DNA of 64,000 nt from an uncultured Bacillota bacterium (GTDB lineage Bacteria; Bacillota_I; Bacilli_A; Culicoidibacterales; ZOR0006), in NCBI GenBank assembly GCA_945956935.1, contig CAMFJD010000004.1, positions 36,527 to 100,526 on the forward strand, given 5' to 3'. Below the pieces are notes generated by a model that worked only from the letters and a program-made list of their open reading frames with translations, did no database searches and had not been told where the DNA came from. Each line of letters opens with the position of its first letter. The stretch's first letter is position 1. The translations under genes were made by a program, and so were the position numbers. Shown here in pieces: positions 47,424-55,594 of this stretch.

Positions 47424-47660
47424 AATACAAATAAAGCGTTGAGAAGAAATAGTAGTTGAATAAACTTTTATGACAGAGAGCCTATAGGTGGTGTGAATAG
47501 GTATAAAAGTTCAATGAATCAGACTTCGAGTAAAAGTGTGAAGCAAGTGTGAGTAGCATTTTTCGGTTATCGCCGTTATCGATTGAAGCAATGTTTCACG
47601 TGAAACATTGGAAAAAGGGTGGCACCACGTCAATGACGTCCCTTAAAAGGGGCTTTTTTT
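47424..47660 (+). promoter_or_regulatory. T-box riboswitch (tRNA-Ser responsive) of serS
   Basis: The leader shows stem I with its AGAGAG motif (about 47476-47481) and the distal loop segment GGTGGTGTGAAT. The stem is closed by AACTTTTAT with ATAAAAGTT. UCA in the specifier region CAATGAATCAG fits the UGA anticodon of the tRNA-Ser encoded at 49062. The T-box sequence GGGTGGCACCACG is at 47617-47629 and the terminator GTCCCT/AGGGGC plus T run at 47638-47660. Uncharged tRNA-Ser should stabilise the antiterminator and raise SerRS. A perfect parS lies inside, in the stem III position. Confidence 0.92.
47592..47607. other. parS: parS site 2, inside the serS T-box leader
   Basis: TGTTTCACGTGAAACA again matches the consensus exactly, within a 22-base palindrome (47589-47610). 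It is 233 bases from site 1 and just upstream of the T-box sequence. In RNA it would fold as a strong hairpin. Confidence 0.93.
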
Positions 47661-47699
47661 GTTTTATTGGTAGAAAACAAATGTGAAGGAGTAGATACT

Positions 47700-48977
47700 A
47701 TGTTAGATATTAAATATGTGCGTGAAAACTTAGAGGAAACAAAGAAACGTCTTGCAGCACGTCAAATGGATGTTGAGTATTTAAATGTTATTCCTGAGTT
47801 AGATGAAAAACGTCGTGAAACATTACAAAAAGTAGAAGAACTAAAAAATAAACGTAATACAACGTCAAAATTAATCGGACAATACAAACGTGAAGGAAAA
47901 GATACAGCTGAAATTATGGAAACTGTTGCAGGTATTGGTGATGAAATTAAAACACTAGATGCAATTGTTATTGAAATTGATGCTGAATTAAAGAATTTAT
48001 TGCTAAAGACACCAAATATTCCATATGAAGATGTACCAGTAGGTACAGAAGAGGCAGATAATGTTGAAATTCGTCGAATTGGAACACCAACTGAATTTAA
48101 TTTTGAGCCACAAGCACATTGGGATCTTGTCGAGAATTTAGGGCTTGTAGATTTTGAACGTGCAGCTAAGATTACTGGAAGTCGTTTTGCAGTATATAAA
48201 AATCTTGGAGCACGGCTTGAACGTGCATTAATTTCATTTATGTTGGATTTACATACAGGTGATCATGGATACGAAGAAATTTTACCACCTGTCATTGTAA
48301 ATAGTGAGAGTTTAGTAGGAACAGGTCAATTACCTAAGTTTGAAGAAGATCTTTTCAAGCTGCGTGGCGAAAAAGATTATTATTTAATTCCAACAGCAGA
48401 AGTTCCTGTTACAAATTTACATCGTGAAGAAATTTTAGAAAATGAACAATTACCAATTAAGTATACAGCATACTCTAGCTGTTTTCGTTCAGAAGCGGGA
48501 TCAGCTGGCCGTGACACACGTGGATTAATTCGTCAACACCAATTTAATAAAGTAGAACTTGTCCAGTTTGTTCGTCCTGAAGAATCGGAGCAAGCATTAG
48601 AGATGTTAACAAATCAAGCAGAACGTGTTTTACAATTATTAAAATTACCATATCGTGTATTATCATTATGTACGGCTGATCTAGGTTTTAGTTCACAAAA
48701 AACATATGATTTAGAAGTATGGTTACCATCATATAATGAATATAAAGAAATTTCTTCTTGTTCAAATTTTGGTGATTTCCAAGCACGACGTGCACAAATT
48801 CGTTTTCGCCGTGATAGTAAATCAAAACCAGAGTTTGTACATACACTCAATGGATCAGGTTTGGCAATTGGTCGTACAGTTGCAGCAATTATTGAAAACT
48901 ATCAAAATGCTGATGGAACAATTACAATTCCAGAAGTATTAGTTCCATATATGGGTGGAAAAACAGTTATTAAATAG
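47700..48977 (+). CDS. serS: Seryl-tRNA synthetase
   Basis: Class II synthetase charging tRNA-Ser and the selenocysteine tRNA where present. The 425 residues have the N-terminal long coiled-coil arm (residues about 25-105) that grips the tRNA-Ser long arm, motif 2 ([25 protein letters not shown]), and motif 3 ([18 protein letters not shown]). A frame opens upstream at 47667, but AAGGAG 8 bases before ATG 47700 and the canonical [10 protein letters not shown] start decide. Controlled by the T-box leader. Confidence 0.98.
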   Translation: MLDIKYVRENLEETKKRLAARQMDVEYLNVIPELDEKRRETLQKVEELKNKRNTTSKLIGQYKREGKDTAEIMETVAGIGDEIKTLDAIVIEIDAELKNLLLKTPNIPYEDVPVGTEEADNVEIRRIGTPTEFNFEPQAHWDLVENLGLVDFERAAKITGSRFAVYKNLGARLERALISFMLDLHTGDHGYEEILPPVIVNSESLVGTGQLPKFEEDLFKLRGEKDYYLIPTAEVPVTNLHREEILENEQLPIKYTAYSSCFRSEAGSAGRDTRGLIRQHQFNKVELVQFVRPEESEQALEMLTNQAERVLQLLKLPYRVLSLCTADLGFSSQKTYDLEVWLPSYNEYKEISSCSNFGDFQARRAQIRFRRDSKSKPEFVHTLNGSGLAIGRTVAAIIENYQNADGTITIPEVLVPYMGGKTVIK

Positions 48978-49020
48978 AAAAAGAGCGTTTTACTGAATTT
49001 ATCAATAAAACGCTCTTTTT
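48978..49020 (+). terminator. Terminator of serS
   Basis: A 15-bp stem (AAAAAGAGCGTTTTA with its complement) and a 13-base loop end in five Ts directly after the stop codon. Confidence 0.9.
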
Positions 49021-49023
49021 CTA

Positions 49024-49052
49024 TTGTTTTTTCAAAGATTAAATGATATAAT
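49024..49052 (+). promoter_or_regulatory. Promoter of tRNA-Ser
   Basis: TTGTTT (49024-49029), 17-base spacer, TATAAT (49047-49052) preceded by TGA (extended -10). Transcription would start within a few bases of the tRNA 5' end. Confidence 0.8.
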
Positions 49053-49061
49053 AAAACATAT

Positions 49062-49154
49062 GGAGGAATACCCAAGTCCGGCTGAAGGGATCGGTCTTGA
49101 AAACCGACAGGGGAGTAACATCTCGCGGGGGTTCGAATCCCTCTTCCTCCGCCA
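49062..49154 (+). tRNA. tRNA-Ser (anticodon UGA)
   Basis: A 93-base class II tRNA: acceptor GGAGGAA with TTCCTCC, anticodon loop CTTGAAA (UGA), a long variable arm, T-loop GTTCGAATC, discriminator G and an encoded CCA. Its anticodon pairs with the UCA specifier proposed for the serS T-box. Confidence 0.97.
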
Positions 49155-49167
49155 TATTTTTAATGTT

Positions 49168-49189
49168 AAACGCACAAGCGTTTTTTTTT
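49168..49189 (+). terminator. Terminator of tRNA-Ser
   Basis: AAACGC and GCGTTT pair around ACAA, followed by a T run. Confidence 0.82.
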
Positions 49190-49192
49190 GAC

Positions 49193-49221
49193 TTGAAACA
49201 AAATGTGGAAAGACTTATAAT
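49193..49221 (+). promoter_or_regulatory. Promoter of the DUF4250 gene
   Basis: TTGAAA (49193-49198), 17-base spacer, TATAAT (49216-49221), about 31 bases before the ATG at 49253. Confidence 0.78.
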
Positions 49222-49252
49222 AAATAAAAAATATCGAATAGAGGTGGAGAGT

Positions 49253-49459
49253 ATGGATGCATTAATGACTTTTGAACAGTTATTAACAACCAATGATGCT
49301 ATTGCGATGAGTTGGCTTAATATGAAGTTACGAGATGAATATAGTAACTTCAGTGATTTATGTGAATCAAATGGATTTGATCAAACACAAATTACTGATA
49401 AAATGAAAGCATACGGGTATATTTATGTTGAGAATCTCAACCAATTTAGACCTGAGTAA
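49253..49459 (+). CDS. DUF4250 domain small protein
   Basis: A 68-residue protein of the DUF4250 family, whose function is unknown. It shows the family pattern WLNMKLRDEYSNFSDLCESNGFD near the middle and ends in YIYVENLNQFRPE. The fold is probably helical and cytoplasmic, with no signal or membrane segment. A longer frame opens inside tRNA-Ser, but GGTGGAGAG before ATG 49253 and the promoter at 49193 place the start here. It has its own terminator. Confidence 0.85.
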   Translation: MDALMTFEQLLTTNDAIAMSWLNMKLRDEYSNFSDLCESNGFDQTQITDKMKAYGYIYVENLNQFRPE

Positions 49460-49467
49460 ATATAAGT

Positions 49468-49495
49468 AAAAAGGCTGTACATGTGCAGCCTTTTT
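49468..49495. terminator. Bidirectional terminator between DUF4250 and the kinase operon
   Basis: AAAAAGGCTG and CAGCCTTTTT pair around TACATGTG, with A/T runs at both ends, serving the plus-strand DUF4250 gene and the minus-strand kinase operon. Confidence 0.88.
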
Positions 49496-49503
49496 ACTTA
49501 CAT

Positions 49504-50169
49504 TTATTTTTGTGTTTGTTGTAAAATTTTCCCTGCTCGTTCAAGAATTAGCTCAATACTTTTTGGATTGTTAACAACATCATAATCTTTTACATTAATG
49601 CGTAATACAGGTGAAAAATTAAAATTATTAATCCAATATTCGTAACGATTATATAAATCACGCCAATATGATTCATCTGTATGAATTTCCATAGAGCGTC
49701 CACGTGCTTGAATACGACGAAGAACTTCTTCAAAATCACTTTCAACATAAATTAATAAATCAGGGTGTGGGAAAAATGGAGTCATTACCATTGCCTCAAA
49801 AAGTGAACGATATGTAGCATAGTCTTCAGCAGACATTTTTCCGTTGTCAAAATTTAATTTAGCAAAAATATCAACATCTTCATAGATTGAGCGATCTTGA
49901 ATAAATCCACCACCATATTGAAAAATTCGTTTTTGTTCTTTAAAACGTTCAGCCAGAAAGAAAATTTGTAAATGAAAGGCCCAACGTTCAAAATCATCAT
50001 AATATTTTTCTAAATATGGATTGTTTTCAACATTCTCCAATGAAGTTTTGAATTCAAGAGCGTCTGCCAATGCGTGTGTTAATGTTGATTTTCCGACACC
50101 GACAGTACCAGCAATAGCGATAGTTGCGGCTTTTGGAATACCATATTGTTCTGGATTATATTTTGTCAT
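49504..50169 (-). CDS. Deoxynucleoside kinase (deoxyadenosine/deoxycytidine kinase type)
   Basis: Salvages deoxynucleosides by ATP-dependent 5'-phosphorylation. The 221 residues have P-loop GTVGVGKST, the family ENVENNPYLEKYYDDFERWAFHLQIFFLAERF segment, the catalytic QDRSIYED with the DRS substrate motif, and the lid RIQARGRSME. It lies 3 bases after the second kinase in the same operon. In B. subtilis and lactobacilli such pairs (Dck/Dgk, or dAK/dGK heterodimers) supply dNTPs. Exact base specificity cannot be read from sequence. Confidence 0.9.
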   Translation of the reverse strand: MTKYNPEQYGIPKAATIAIAGTVGVGKSTLTHALADALEFKTSLENVENNPYLEKYYDDFERWAFHLQIFFLAERFKEQKRIFQYGGGFIQDRSIYEDVDIFAKLNFDNGKMSAEDYATYRSLFEAMVMTPFFPHPDLLIYVESDFEEVLRRIQARGRSMEIHTDESYWRDLYNRYEYWINNFNFSPVLRINVKDYDVVNNPKSIELILERAGKILQQTQK

Positions 50170-50172
50170 AAA

Positions 50173-50805
50173 TTATTGCTCCTCGCTTAAATAAGGTTGA
50201 ATGAGTGTCATGATAGATTGTAGATCATCTGGTTGATGTACAAAATCAAAATCGTCACCGTTGATTTTGATTATTGGGATTTGTGGATAGAGTTGTTTAA
50301 AATGATCAATTTTTTGGTCATACGCATCGATGAGACGTTGTAAATATTCGGGGTCCATGTCTTGTTCGAATTCTCGATTGCGGAGAGCAATTCTTTTTTG
50401 AAGTGTCGTTAAACTTGCATTTAAGACAATAAGGACATTTGGAGGAGGAGTATCTTCTAATAAGATATTATAAATTTGCGAAAATTTCTTAAATTTATTT
50501 TCTTCCAAATTCATTTCAGCAAAAATTAGATTTTTAAAAATATGATAATCTGACACAACTGGTTTTTGATGTATGAGATAATTTGCTTGAATTTCTTCTA
50601 GTTGTACATGACGATTAACGAGGAAAAACATTTCGGTTTGAAAGGCCCACGTCTCCATATCATCATAAAATTTATCAAGAAATGGATGTTCGTGAACAAT
50701 TTCTTTTAGTAAGTTATAGTCTAGTTGATCCGCAATTGCGAGTGCTAATGATGTTTTACCAACACCGATTGGTCCTTCAATCGCAATAAAAGGTGTTTTT
50801 TTCAT
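50173..50805 (-). CDS. Deoxynucleoside kinase (deoxyguanosine kinase type)
   Basis: The 210-residue paralog has P-loop EGPIGVGKTS, HPFLDKFYDDMETWAFQTEMFFLVNRH, SDYHIFKNLIFAEMNLE in place of the DRS motif (closer to the dGK form SDFYFDKS) and lid RIALRNREFE. An open frame extends to 50886, but GGGAGG before ATG 50805 decides. It is the first gene of a two-kinase operon and may form a heterodimer with its neighbour. It is read toward the origin, unlike most right-arm genes here. Confidence 0.9.
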   Translation of the reverse strand: MKKTPFIAIEGPIGVGKTSLALAIADQLDYNLLKEIVHEHPFLDKFYDDMETWAFQTEMFFLVNRHVQLEEIQANYLIHQKPVVSDYHIFKNLIFAEMNLEENKFKKFSQIYNILLEDTPPPNVLIVLNASLTTLQKRIALRNREFEQDMDPEYLQRLIDAYDQKIDHFKQLYPQIPIIKINGDDFDFVHQPDDLQSIMTLIQPYLSEEQ

Positions 50806-50838
50806 ATTTACTTTCCTCCCAAACAAAATCACATGGAT

Positions 50839-50847
50839 ATTATACCA
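50839..50847 (-). promoter_or_regulatory. Extended -10 promoter of the kinase operon
   Basis: On the minus strand TGG precedes TATAAT about 35 bases upstream of the kinase start; the -35 is poor. It is divergent from the SRP RNA promoter. Confidence 0.5.
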
Positions 50848-50865
50848 TAAAATATCCAAATGTAT

Positions 50866-50894
50866 TTGCAATTTGGATAAGAACAATGTATAAT
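50866..50894 (+). promoter_or_regulatory. Promoter of the SRP RNA
   Basis: TTGCAA (50866-50871), 17-base spacer, TATAAT (50889-50894), leading straight into the RNA gene. Confidence 0.82.
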
Positions 50895-50900
50895 TTTAAA

Positions 50901-50998
50901 TGCATCTCAGGTGTACAATGTCAATGCTTCGAACCAGGTCAGGATCGGAAGGTAGCAGCCTTAAGGAGTTATTGGCATGTGTGCAAACCTGAGGTGTT
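50901..50998 (+). ncRNA. ffs: Signal recognition particle RNA, small bacterial type
   Basis: The RNA pairs CATCTCAGGT (50903-50912) with ACCTGAGGTG (50987-50996) end to end. It carries the SRP54/Ffh-binding core: ACCAGGTCAGG, the GGAA tetraloop and AGCAGCC. At about 95 bases it is the short 4.5S-like form lacking the Alu domain found in B. subtilis scRNA. The tail GTGTTTT overlaps termination. Its position beside tadA is the same as in B. subtilis. Confidence 0.95.
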
Positions 50999-51027
50999 TT
51001 TATTTTAATCACAAAGGATGAACGTAT

Positions 51028-51510
51028 ATGAATCATCAAAGATATATGCAAAAAGCGATCGATCAAGCAAAAAAAGCAATGGAGATTGGTGAAGTACCAA
51101 TCGGAGCTATTCTCGTTCATGAAGGGAAAATTATTGCACAGGCATTTAATGATCGCGAAACAAGCCAAAATCCATTACATCATGCAGAATTGATGGTTAT
51201 TGAGCAAGGCAGCCAAGTGTTAGGGAAATGGCGTTTAACTGACTGTACACTCTATGTTACATTGGAACCTTGTCCAATGTGTGCAGGAGCAATTATTCAA
51301 TCGCGGATTGGACGAGTTGTTTTTGGTGCATTTGATCCGAAAGCTGGCTGTGTTGGCTCTTTGATGGATCTGCCGCGAGATGAACGGTTTAATCATACAC
51401 CAGAAGTAATTACGGGTGTCTTAGCAGTTGAATGTGGACAATTATTAAAAGATTTCTTCAAAGAATTACGCGAACGAAATAAACAAAGAAAAAATATTGA
51501 ACATAAATAA
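51028..51510 (+). CDS. tadA: tRNA-specific adenosine deaminase
   Basis: Zinc deaminase that converts A34 to inosine in tRNA-Arg(ACG). The 160 residues have the HAE zinc/catalytic motif (HHAELMVIEQG), PCPMCAGAIIQSRI with two zinc cysteines, and the family KAGCVGSLMDLP sequence with an N-terminal MNHQRYMQKAIDQA. AAGGA lies upstream of the ATG. In B. subtilis dnaX follows tadA and scr; here an 8.5-kb phosphate block intervenes. Confidence 0.95.
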   Translation: MNHQRYMQKAIDQAKKAMEIGEVPIGAILVHEGKIIAQAFNDRETSQNPLHHAELMVIEQGSQVLGKWRLTDCTLYVTLEPCPMCAGAIIQSRIGRVVFGAFDPKAGCVGSLMDLPRDERFNHTPEVITGVLAVECGQLLKDFFKELRERNKQRKNIEHK

Positions 51511-51562
51511 TAAAAGAACCGATTTTCTCACTTTAAATGAGGCAATCGGTTCTTTTATTATT
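51506..51562. terminator. Bidirectional terminator between tadA and the Na/Pi transporter
   Basis: AATAATAAAAGAACCGATT pairs with its full complement (51544-51562) over about 19 bp with a 19-base loop, serving two convergent genes. Confidence 0.88.
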
Positions 51563-51568
51563 TAGTTA

Positions 51569-53200
51569 TTATTCAGCGAGTCTATCACAAATGTTTGCGG
51601 CATGATCACCAATGCGTTCAATATCACTGATAATATCAGTAAAAACAAACGATTTCATTCCATTCAATTCTTGATTTTTTAACCGTTCAATATAATTTTC
51701 ACGAGCATTTAAAACCATTTTATCAAGTTCATTTTCACGTTCAATTACTTGTCCACAGATAAAAGCACTGTCTTCTTCTAATGCTTGAATAGTTAAATTT
51801 AACATTTCAATAGCAGAATTGATCAACTGATTATATTCTTCAAAACCTTGAGGTGTTAAGTGTTCTTTACTATCAAATTTCAACTCGAAGTGTTCAGAAA
51901 TATTGATAGCATGATCACTAATACGTTCAAGGTCACGAATCGATTTTAATAATGTAGCTTGTAGCTTTCCTTCTTCTTCTGATAATGTATGTGTACCAAT
52001 CTCAATAAGATAGTGTGCGATTTTTTTATCCATTGTATCGACAATACCTTCTGTTTGTTTTAACCGTTCTAAATCTTTTAAGCTTCCAGACTTTGCATAG
52101 TTATTAGCATTTATTACAGATTGACGGGCAAATTGAGCCATAGCAATAACTTGGTGTTTTACTTGCACAAGTGCAAATGATGGTGATTGCTCAATTAATT
52201 CTTGATCAAGGACAAAATTACTCATATCTGGCATTGCTAATTCTTCAGCAGTAGGTTTAATCAATTTTGTAACGAGTTTTGCTAATAAATCAGCAAAAGG
52301 TAAAAGTAATAGTGTCATTGTTATATTAAATCCAGCATGGGCAAAGGCAATTTGCATTTCGGGTGTTAACCCAAACATTTGAGCTGCTGCAGATACAAAA
52401 TGGTAGTAAGGTATAAGAAGCAAAGTAAATAGAACGGATCCTAATACGTTAAATATAACATGGGATGCGGCAGTTCTTTTTGCAGCAGTTGAACCACCGA
52501 TTGAAGCGAGAACCGAGGTAATTGTAGTACCAATATTATCACCATATAAAATAGGAAGAGCTGCTTGTAATGAAATAACACCACCACCATACAAGCTTTG
52601 TAAAATACCAATCGTAGCACTAGAGCTTTGAACGACCATAGTTAATACGGTTCCGACTAAAATAGCTAAAAATGGACTGAATGATAAATCAACCATAAAC
52701 TGAGAGAATTGTGGTAACTCAGCAATAGGAAGCAATCCTTTACTCATTATTTCTAGACCAAGAAATAATCCACCGAACCCAAAAATAGTTTGTGAAATAT
52801 AATTGAGTTTTTTATTTTTTGCAAACATATAAATGAGACCACCAACTGCCATAATAGGAAGAGCATATTTTGATAATTTTAAACCAATAAGGAAAGCGGT
52901 AATTGTAGTTCCGACATTAGCACCCATAATGATTCCAATAGATTGTTGTGTAGTCATCAATCCTGCACGAACAAGACTAATTGCGAGTGCTGTAGTACCA
53001 GAACTACTTTGAAGTAAACCAGTTACTAAAATACCGACTAATGCACCTTTTACTGGAGTATTAGTAAATTTTTCAATCCAATCACGAATTTTATCGCCAG
53101 CAAAGTTTTTGAGTCCATCACCCATAAATTTGATACTGAATAAGAAGATTCCTAGTCCTCCCACAAGTTCAAACAGGAGTTTTTGCATATTGACATCCAT
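51569..53200 (-). CDS. Na+/phosphate cotransporter with C-terminal PhoU-like domain
   Basis: The 543-residue NptA/YjbB-type transporter has two inverted Na/Pi repeats, each with the QSSS motif (VTGLLQSSSGTTALA near residue 60; MVVQSSSATIGIL near 190), in eight to nine membrane segments. A cytoplasmic PhoU-like helical domain follows (about residues 345-543; SIRDLERISDHAINISEHF and DIISDIERIGDHAANICDRLAE). It imports, or in some organisms exports, phosphate with sodium. Start ATG 53200 has GAGG 9 bases upstream. It diverges from phoP across 221 bases, so both may share PhoP control. Confidence 0.9.
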   Translation of the reverse strand: MDVNMQKLLFELVGGLGIFLFSIKFMGDGLKNFAGDKIRDWIEKFTNTPVKGALVGILVTGLLQSSSGTTALAISLVRAGLMTTQQSIGIIMGANVGTTITAFLIGLKLSKYALPIMAVGGLIYMFAKNKKLNYISQTIFGFGGLFLGLEIMSKGLLPIAELPQFSQFMVDLSFSPFLAILVGTVLTMVVQSSSATIGILQSLYGGGVISLQAALPILYGDNIGTTITSVLASIGGSTAAKRTAASHVIFNVLGSVLFTLLLIPYYHFVSAAAQMFGLTPEMQIAFAHAGFNITMTLLLLPFADLLAKLVTKLIKPTAEELAMPDMSNFVLDQELIEQSPSFALVQVKHQVIAMAQFARQSVINANNYAKSGSLKDLERLKQTEGIVDTMDKKIAHYLIEIGTHTLSEEEGKLQATLLKSIRDLERISDHAINISEHFELKFDSKEHLTPQGFEEYNQLINSAIEMLNLTIQALEEDSAFICGQVIERENELDKMVLNARENYIERLKNQELNGMKSFVFTDIISDIERIGDHAANICDRLAE

Positions 53201-53300
53201 ATATTAAAACCTCTCTTGTAGAAAATAATGCTTTTTAAAAAGCAAACATGTTCATCATATCAAAAAAAAGGGGATACTTTAACAAGTTTTTATCGATTTA

Positions 53301-53317
53301 TTTACAATTTATCAACA
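53301..53317 (+). promoter_or_regulatory. Possible weak Pho box between the Na/Pi transporter and phoP
   Basis: TTTACA (53301-53306) and TCAACA (53312-53317) are 11 bases apart, followed by further degenerate repeats. Weaker than the boxes upstream of pstS and pstC. Would allow phoPR autoregulation. Confidence 0.3.
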
Positions 53318-53421
53318 AAATAATAACTTTTTGTAAAAATTTAAAAATAACGTAAAAAGAAGGGCGAAAATGAAGTGTTTGTGGTATTTTAAAAGGGAGT
53401 ATGTAAAGGAGTGGAATATGA

Positions 53422-54144
53422 ATGGCACAAATTGAAATATTATTAGTTGAAGATGAGGCATCACTACAGCGTTTACTAAAATATGATTTAGAACAATCAG
53501 GATTTAAAGTAACAGCGGTCGATAATGGTCAAGAAGCTTATGAACAGGCGCTAACAGGGAAGTATGAATTTATTTTACTTGATTGGATGTTACCGAAGAT
53601 GACGGGACTAGAAGTATGTCGAAAACTTCGAGAAAAAGGGAACACAAGTTATATTATTATGATTACGGCAAAATCAGAAGAATTTGATATGATTGAAGGT
53701 TTAAGTGAGGGTGCGGATGATTACATTCGTAAACCGTTCTCAACACGTGAAGTTGTTGCTAGAATAAAAGCAGTTATGCGCCGAAAAAAGACTTTTGTAT
53801 TGCCAACTATTGAATACGAACTAACAGAATTATCAGATGAAGAACAAATAATGTCTTATCGGACAATCACGATTGATGCACAGCGATACGAAGTGTATTT
53901 AGAAAATAAAAAAGTAGATATGACATTAACTGAATTTGAATTATTAGTGTATATGGTGAAGAATCAGGGGAAAGTTTTATCTAGAGATCACCTGCTAGGC
54001 ACAGTTTGGGGATATGAATATGATGGCGATACGAGAACTGTTGATGTCTATATTTTTAAATTACGCGAAAAATTAGAGCATGATAATGGTCCACGATTGT
54101 TTAAAACGATACGCGGCGTGGGTTATATGCTTGAAAAGGAATAG
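53422..54144 (+). CDS. phoP: Phosphate-response regulator PhoP/PhoB (OmpR family)
   Basis: The 240-residue two-component regulator has a receiver domain with the acidic pocket (LLVEDE), phospho-acceptor Asp54 (LLDWMLPKM), Thr82 and Lys104 (RKPFS). A winged-helix effector follows (MTLTEFELLVYMVKNQGKVLSRDHLL ... TRTVDVYIFKLREKL). It shows only OmpR-family features; assignment to phosphate rests on the adjacent phoR, pst, phoU genes and on Pho boxes at 55421 and 56496. AAGGAG is upstream. PhoR starts 2 bases after it. Confidence 0.88.
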   Translation: MAQIEILLVEDEASLQRLLKYDLEQSGFKVTAVDNGQEAYEQALTGKYEFILLDWMLPKMTGLEVCRKLREKGNTSYIIMITAKSEEFDMIEGLSEGADDYIRKPFSTREVVARIKAVMRRKKTFVLPTIEYELTELSDEEQIMSYRTITIDAQRYEVYLENKKVDMTLTEFELLVYMVKNQGKVLSRDHLLGTVWGYEYDGDTRTVDVYIFKLREKLEHDNGPRLFKTIRGVGYMLEKE

Positions 54145-54146
54145 TT

Positions 54147-55415
54147 ATGATGCATAAATCAAATTTTCGACAAGCGATTGAAGATGTCGTCATTTATAAT
54201 ATACTCCTCTTTTTTGTTTCGATGATTGTGTTTACAATAGGGGCAGATTATCGACAATTTATTTTATTAGGATGCTTAATTGCATCAATGGTTTTTAATG
54301 CCATTTTGATTATTAGGATGGTTCGTTTGATGCGTCGTGAGCAAGAATATACATTGAAACGACTCGGTGAACAGTTACAAAAAAAAGAAATAGAACAAGA
54401 GCATAACGAATTACAGTATGTGACAATTATGGAAAATGTTAAAAATCCGATTCTTGTTTTAAATCGATTTGGTGATATCGTCATTATGAATAAAGCTATG
54501 CGTCATTTGGCAGAAACAAGTCATGTAATTGGCAAAAATTATCGTGCTGTTTTCACATCCAAGGAACTACAATATATTATTGATAATGCACAGATTAGCG
54601 AAGAAAAATATAAACAAGAACTGCATTATCATAACCATTATTATTCAGTCACTACATCACCATTGTTGGATCACCATAAAGAGTTTAGTGGTAATATTTT
54701 TGTATTTAATGATATTACTAAAATGAAAGTAACAGAAAAATTACAAAAAGAATTTGTTGCGAATGTGTCACATGAGTTAAAAACACCGGTATCAGCTATT
54801 AAGGGTGCATCTGAATTACTATTGAATGGAGCAAAAGATAACCCAGAAATACTTGAGGAATTTTTACAAATCATTTTTAAAGAAAATGAGCGCTTGGCGT
54901 ATATGATTGAAGATTTATTAGAGCTATCACGCGTCGATAGTTCAGATTATCGGATGAACTTTCAATCGGTAGATCTTGTTGTTGTTGCAAATGAATGCCA
55001 ACAAATTTTTAAAACAAAATTATATGAGCAATCGATGCAATTGGAAATTGAGATTGCCGAACCGATGATTGTTTTTGGTGATTCGCAAAGATTGAAGCAA
55101 GTATTTATCAATTTGATTGAAAATGCTATTAAATATTCGAATGAAAATACAACAATCACAATTAGGTTCACGAAAGATAAACATAATATATATATTATTT
55201 GTGAAGACCAGGGAATTGGCATACCAAGGAAAGATCTAAAACACATTTTTGATCGTTTTTATCGTGTAGATAAAGCACGGTCAAGAGATTCTGGTGGAAC
55301 CGGACTTGGCTTGGCAATTGTGAAATCAATTATTGCTAGGCATAATGGTCGGATATATGTGAAAAGTCAAGAAGGAAAAGGAACAATGTTTACGATTGAA
55401 CTCCCGATAAATTAG
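54147..55415 (+). CDS. phoR: Phosphate sensor histidine kinase PhoR
   Basis: The 422-residue membrane kinase has two helices (about residues 15-33 and 37-58) joined by only a few outside residues, so it lacks the large extracytoplasmic domain of B. subtilis PhoR. A PAS domain (residues 90-195), HisKA with His209 (VANVSHELKTPVSAIKG) and HATPase_c (N box INLIENAIKYS, G1 DQGIGIP, F box FDRFYRVDKARS, G2 GTGLGLAI) follow. With so little outside the cell it probably senses phosphate through Pst/PhoU contact, as in E. coli (inference). Confidence 0.9.
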   Translation: MMHKSNFRQAIEDVVIYNILLFFVSMIVFTIGADYRQFILLGCLIASMVFNAILIIRMVRLMRREQEYTLKRLGEQLQKKEIEQEHNELQYVTIMENVKNPILVLNRFGDIVIMNKAMRHLAETSHVIGKNYRAVFTSKELQYIIDNAQISEEKYKQELHYHNHYYSVTTSPLLDHHKEFSGNIFVFNDITKMKVTEKLQKEFVANVSHELKTPVSAIKGASELLLNGAKDNPEILEEFLQIIFKENERLAYMIEDLLELSRVDSSDYRMNFQSVDLVVVANECQQIFKTKLYEQSMQLEIEIAEPMIVFGDSQRLKQVFINLIENAIKYSNENTTITIRFTKDKHNIYIICEDQGIGIPRKDLKHIFDRFYRVDKARSRDSGGTGLGLAIVKSIIARHNGRIYVKSQEGKGTMFTIELPIN

Positions 55416-55420
55416 TGATT

Positions 55421-55457
55421 TTTACAACAATTAACAGAAAATTTACAGTGTTTAACA
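55421..55457 (+). promoter_or_regulatory. Pho box upstream of pstS
   Basis: Four direct repeats, TTTACA (55421), TTAACA (55431), TTTACA (55442) and TTAACA (55452), are spaced 10-11 bases, the pattern bound by PhoP dimers in Bacillota. A TATACT (55479-55484) downstream could be the activated -10. Confidence 0.85.
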
Positions 55458-55594
55458 GGTATTTAAAAAAAATGCGATTATACTTTTACAAACCTTTGGT
55501 AAAGTTATAGCTGTAAGCGGTGAGGTGTTGTTCACTTTGCAAATACGCTACTGAATGAAGAAAAAATTATTGACTAACAAAGAGGGTATGACAA

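Noticed and set aside
47359..47607. The two TGTTTCACGTGAAACA palindromes as dif, cre or restriction-type repeats
   Set aside because: They match the parS consensus in all specified positions and do not fit cre (central CG with TG/CA arms) or dif.
49097..49252. Longer version of the DUF4250 protein starting within tRNA-Ser
   Set aside because: It would translate the tRNA gene, terminator and promoter; a good ribosome-binding site marks ATG 49253.
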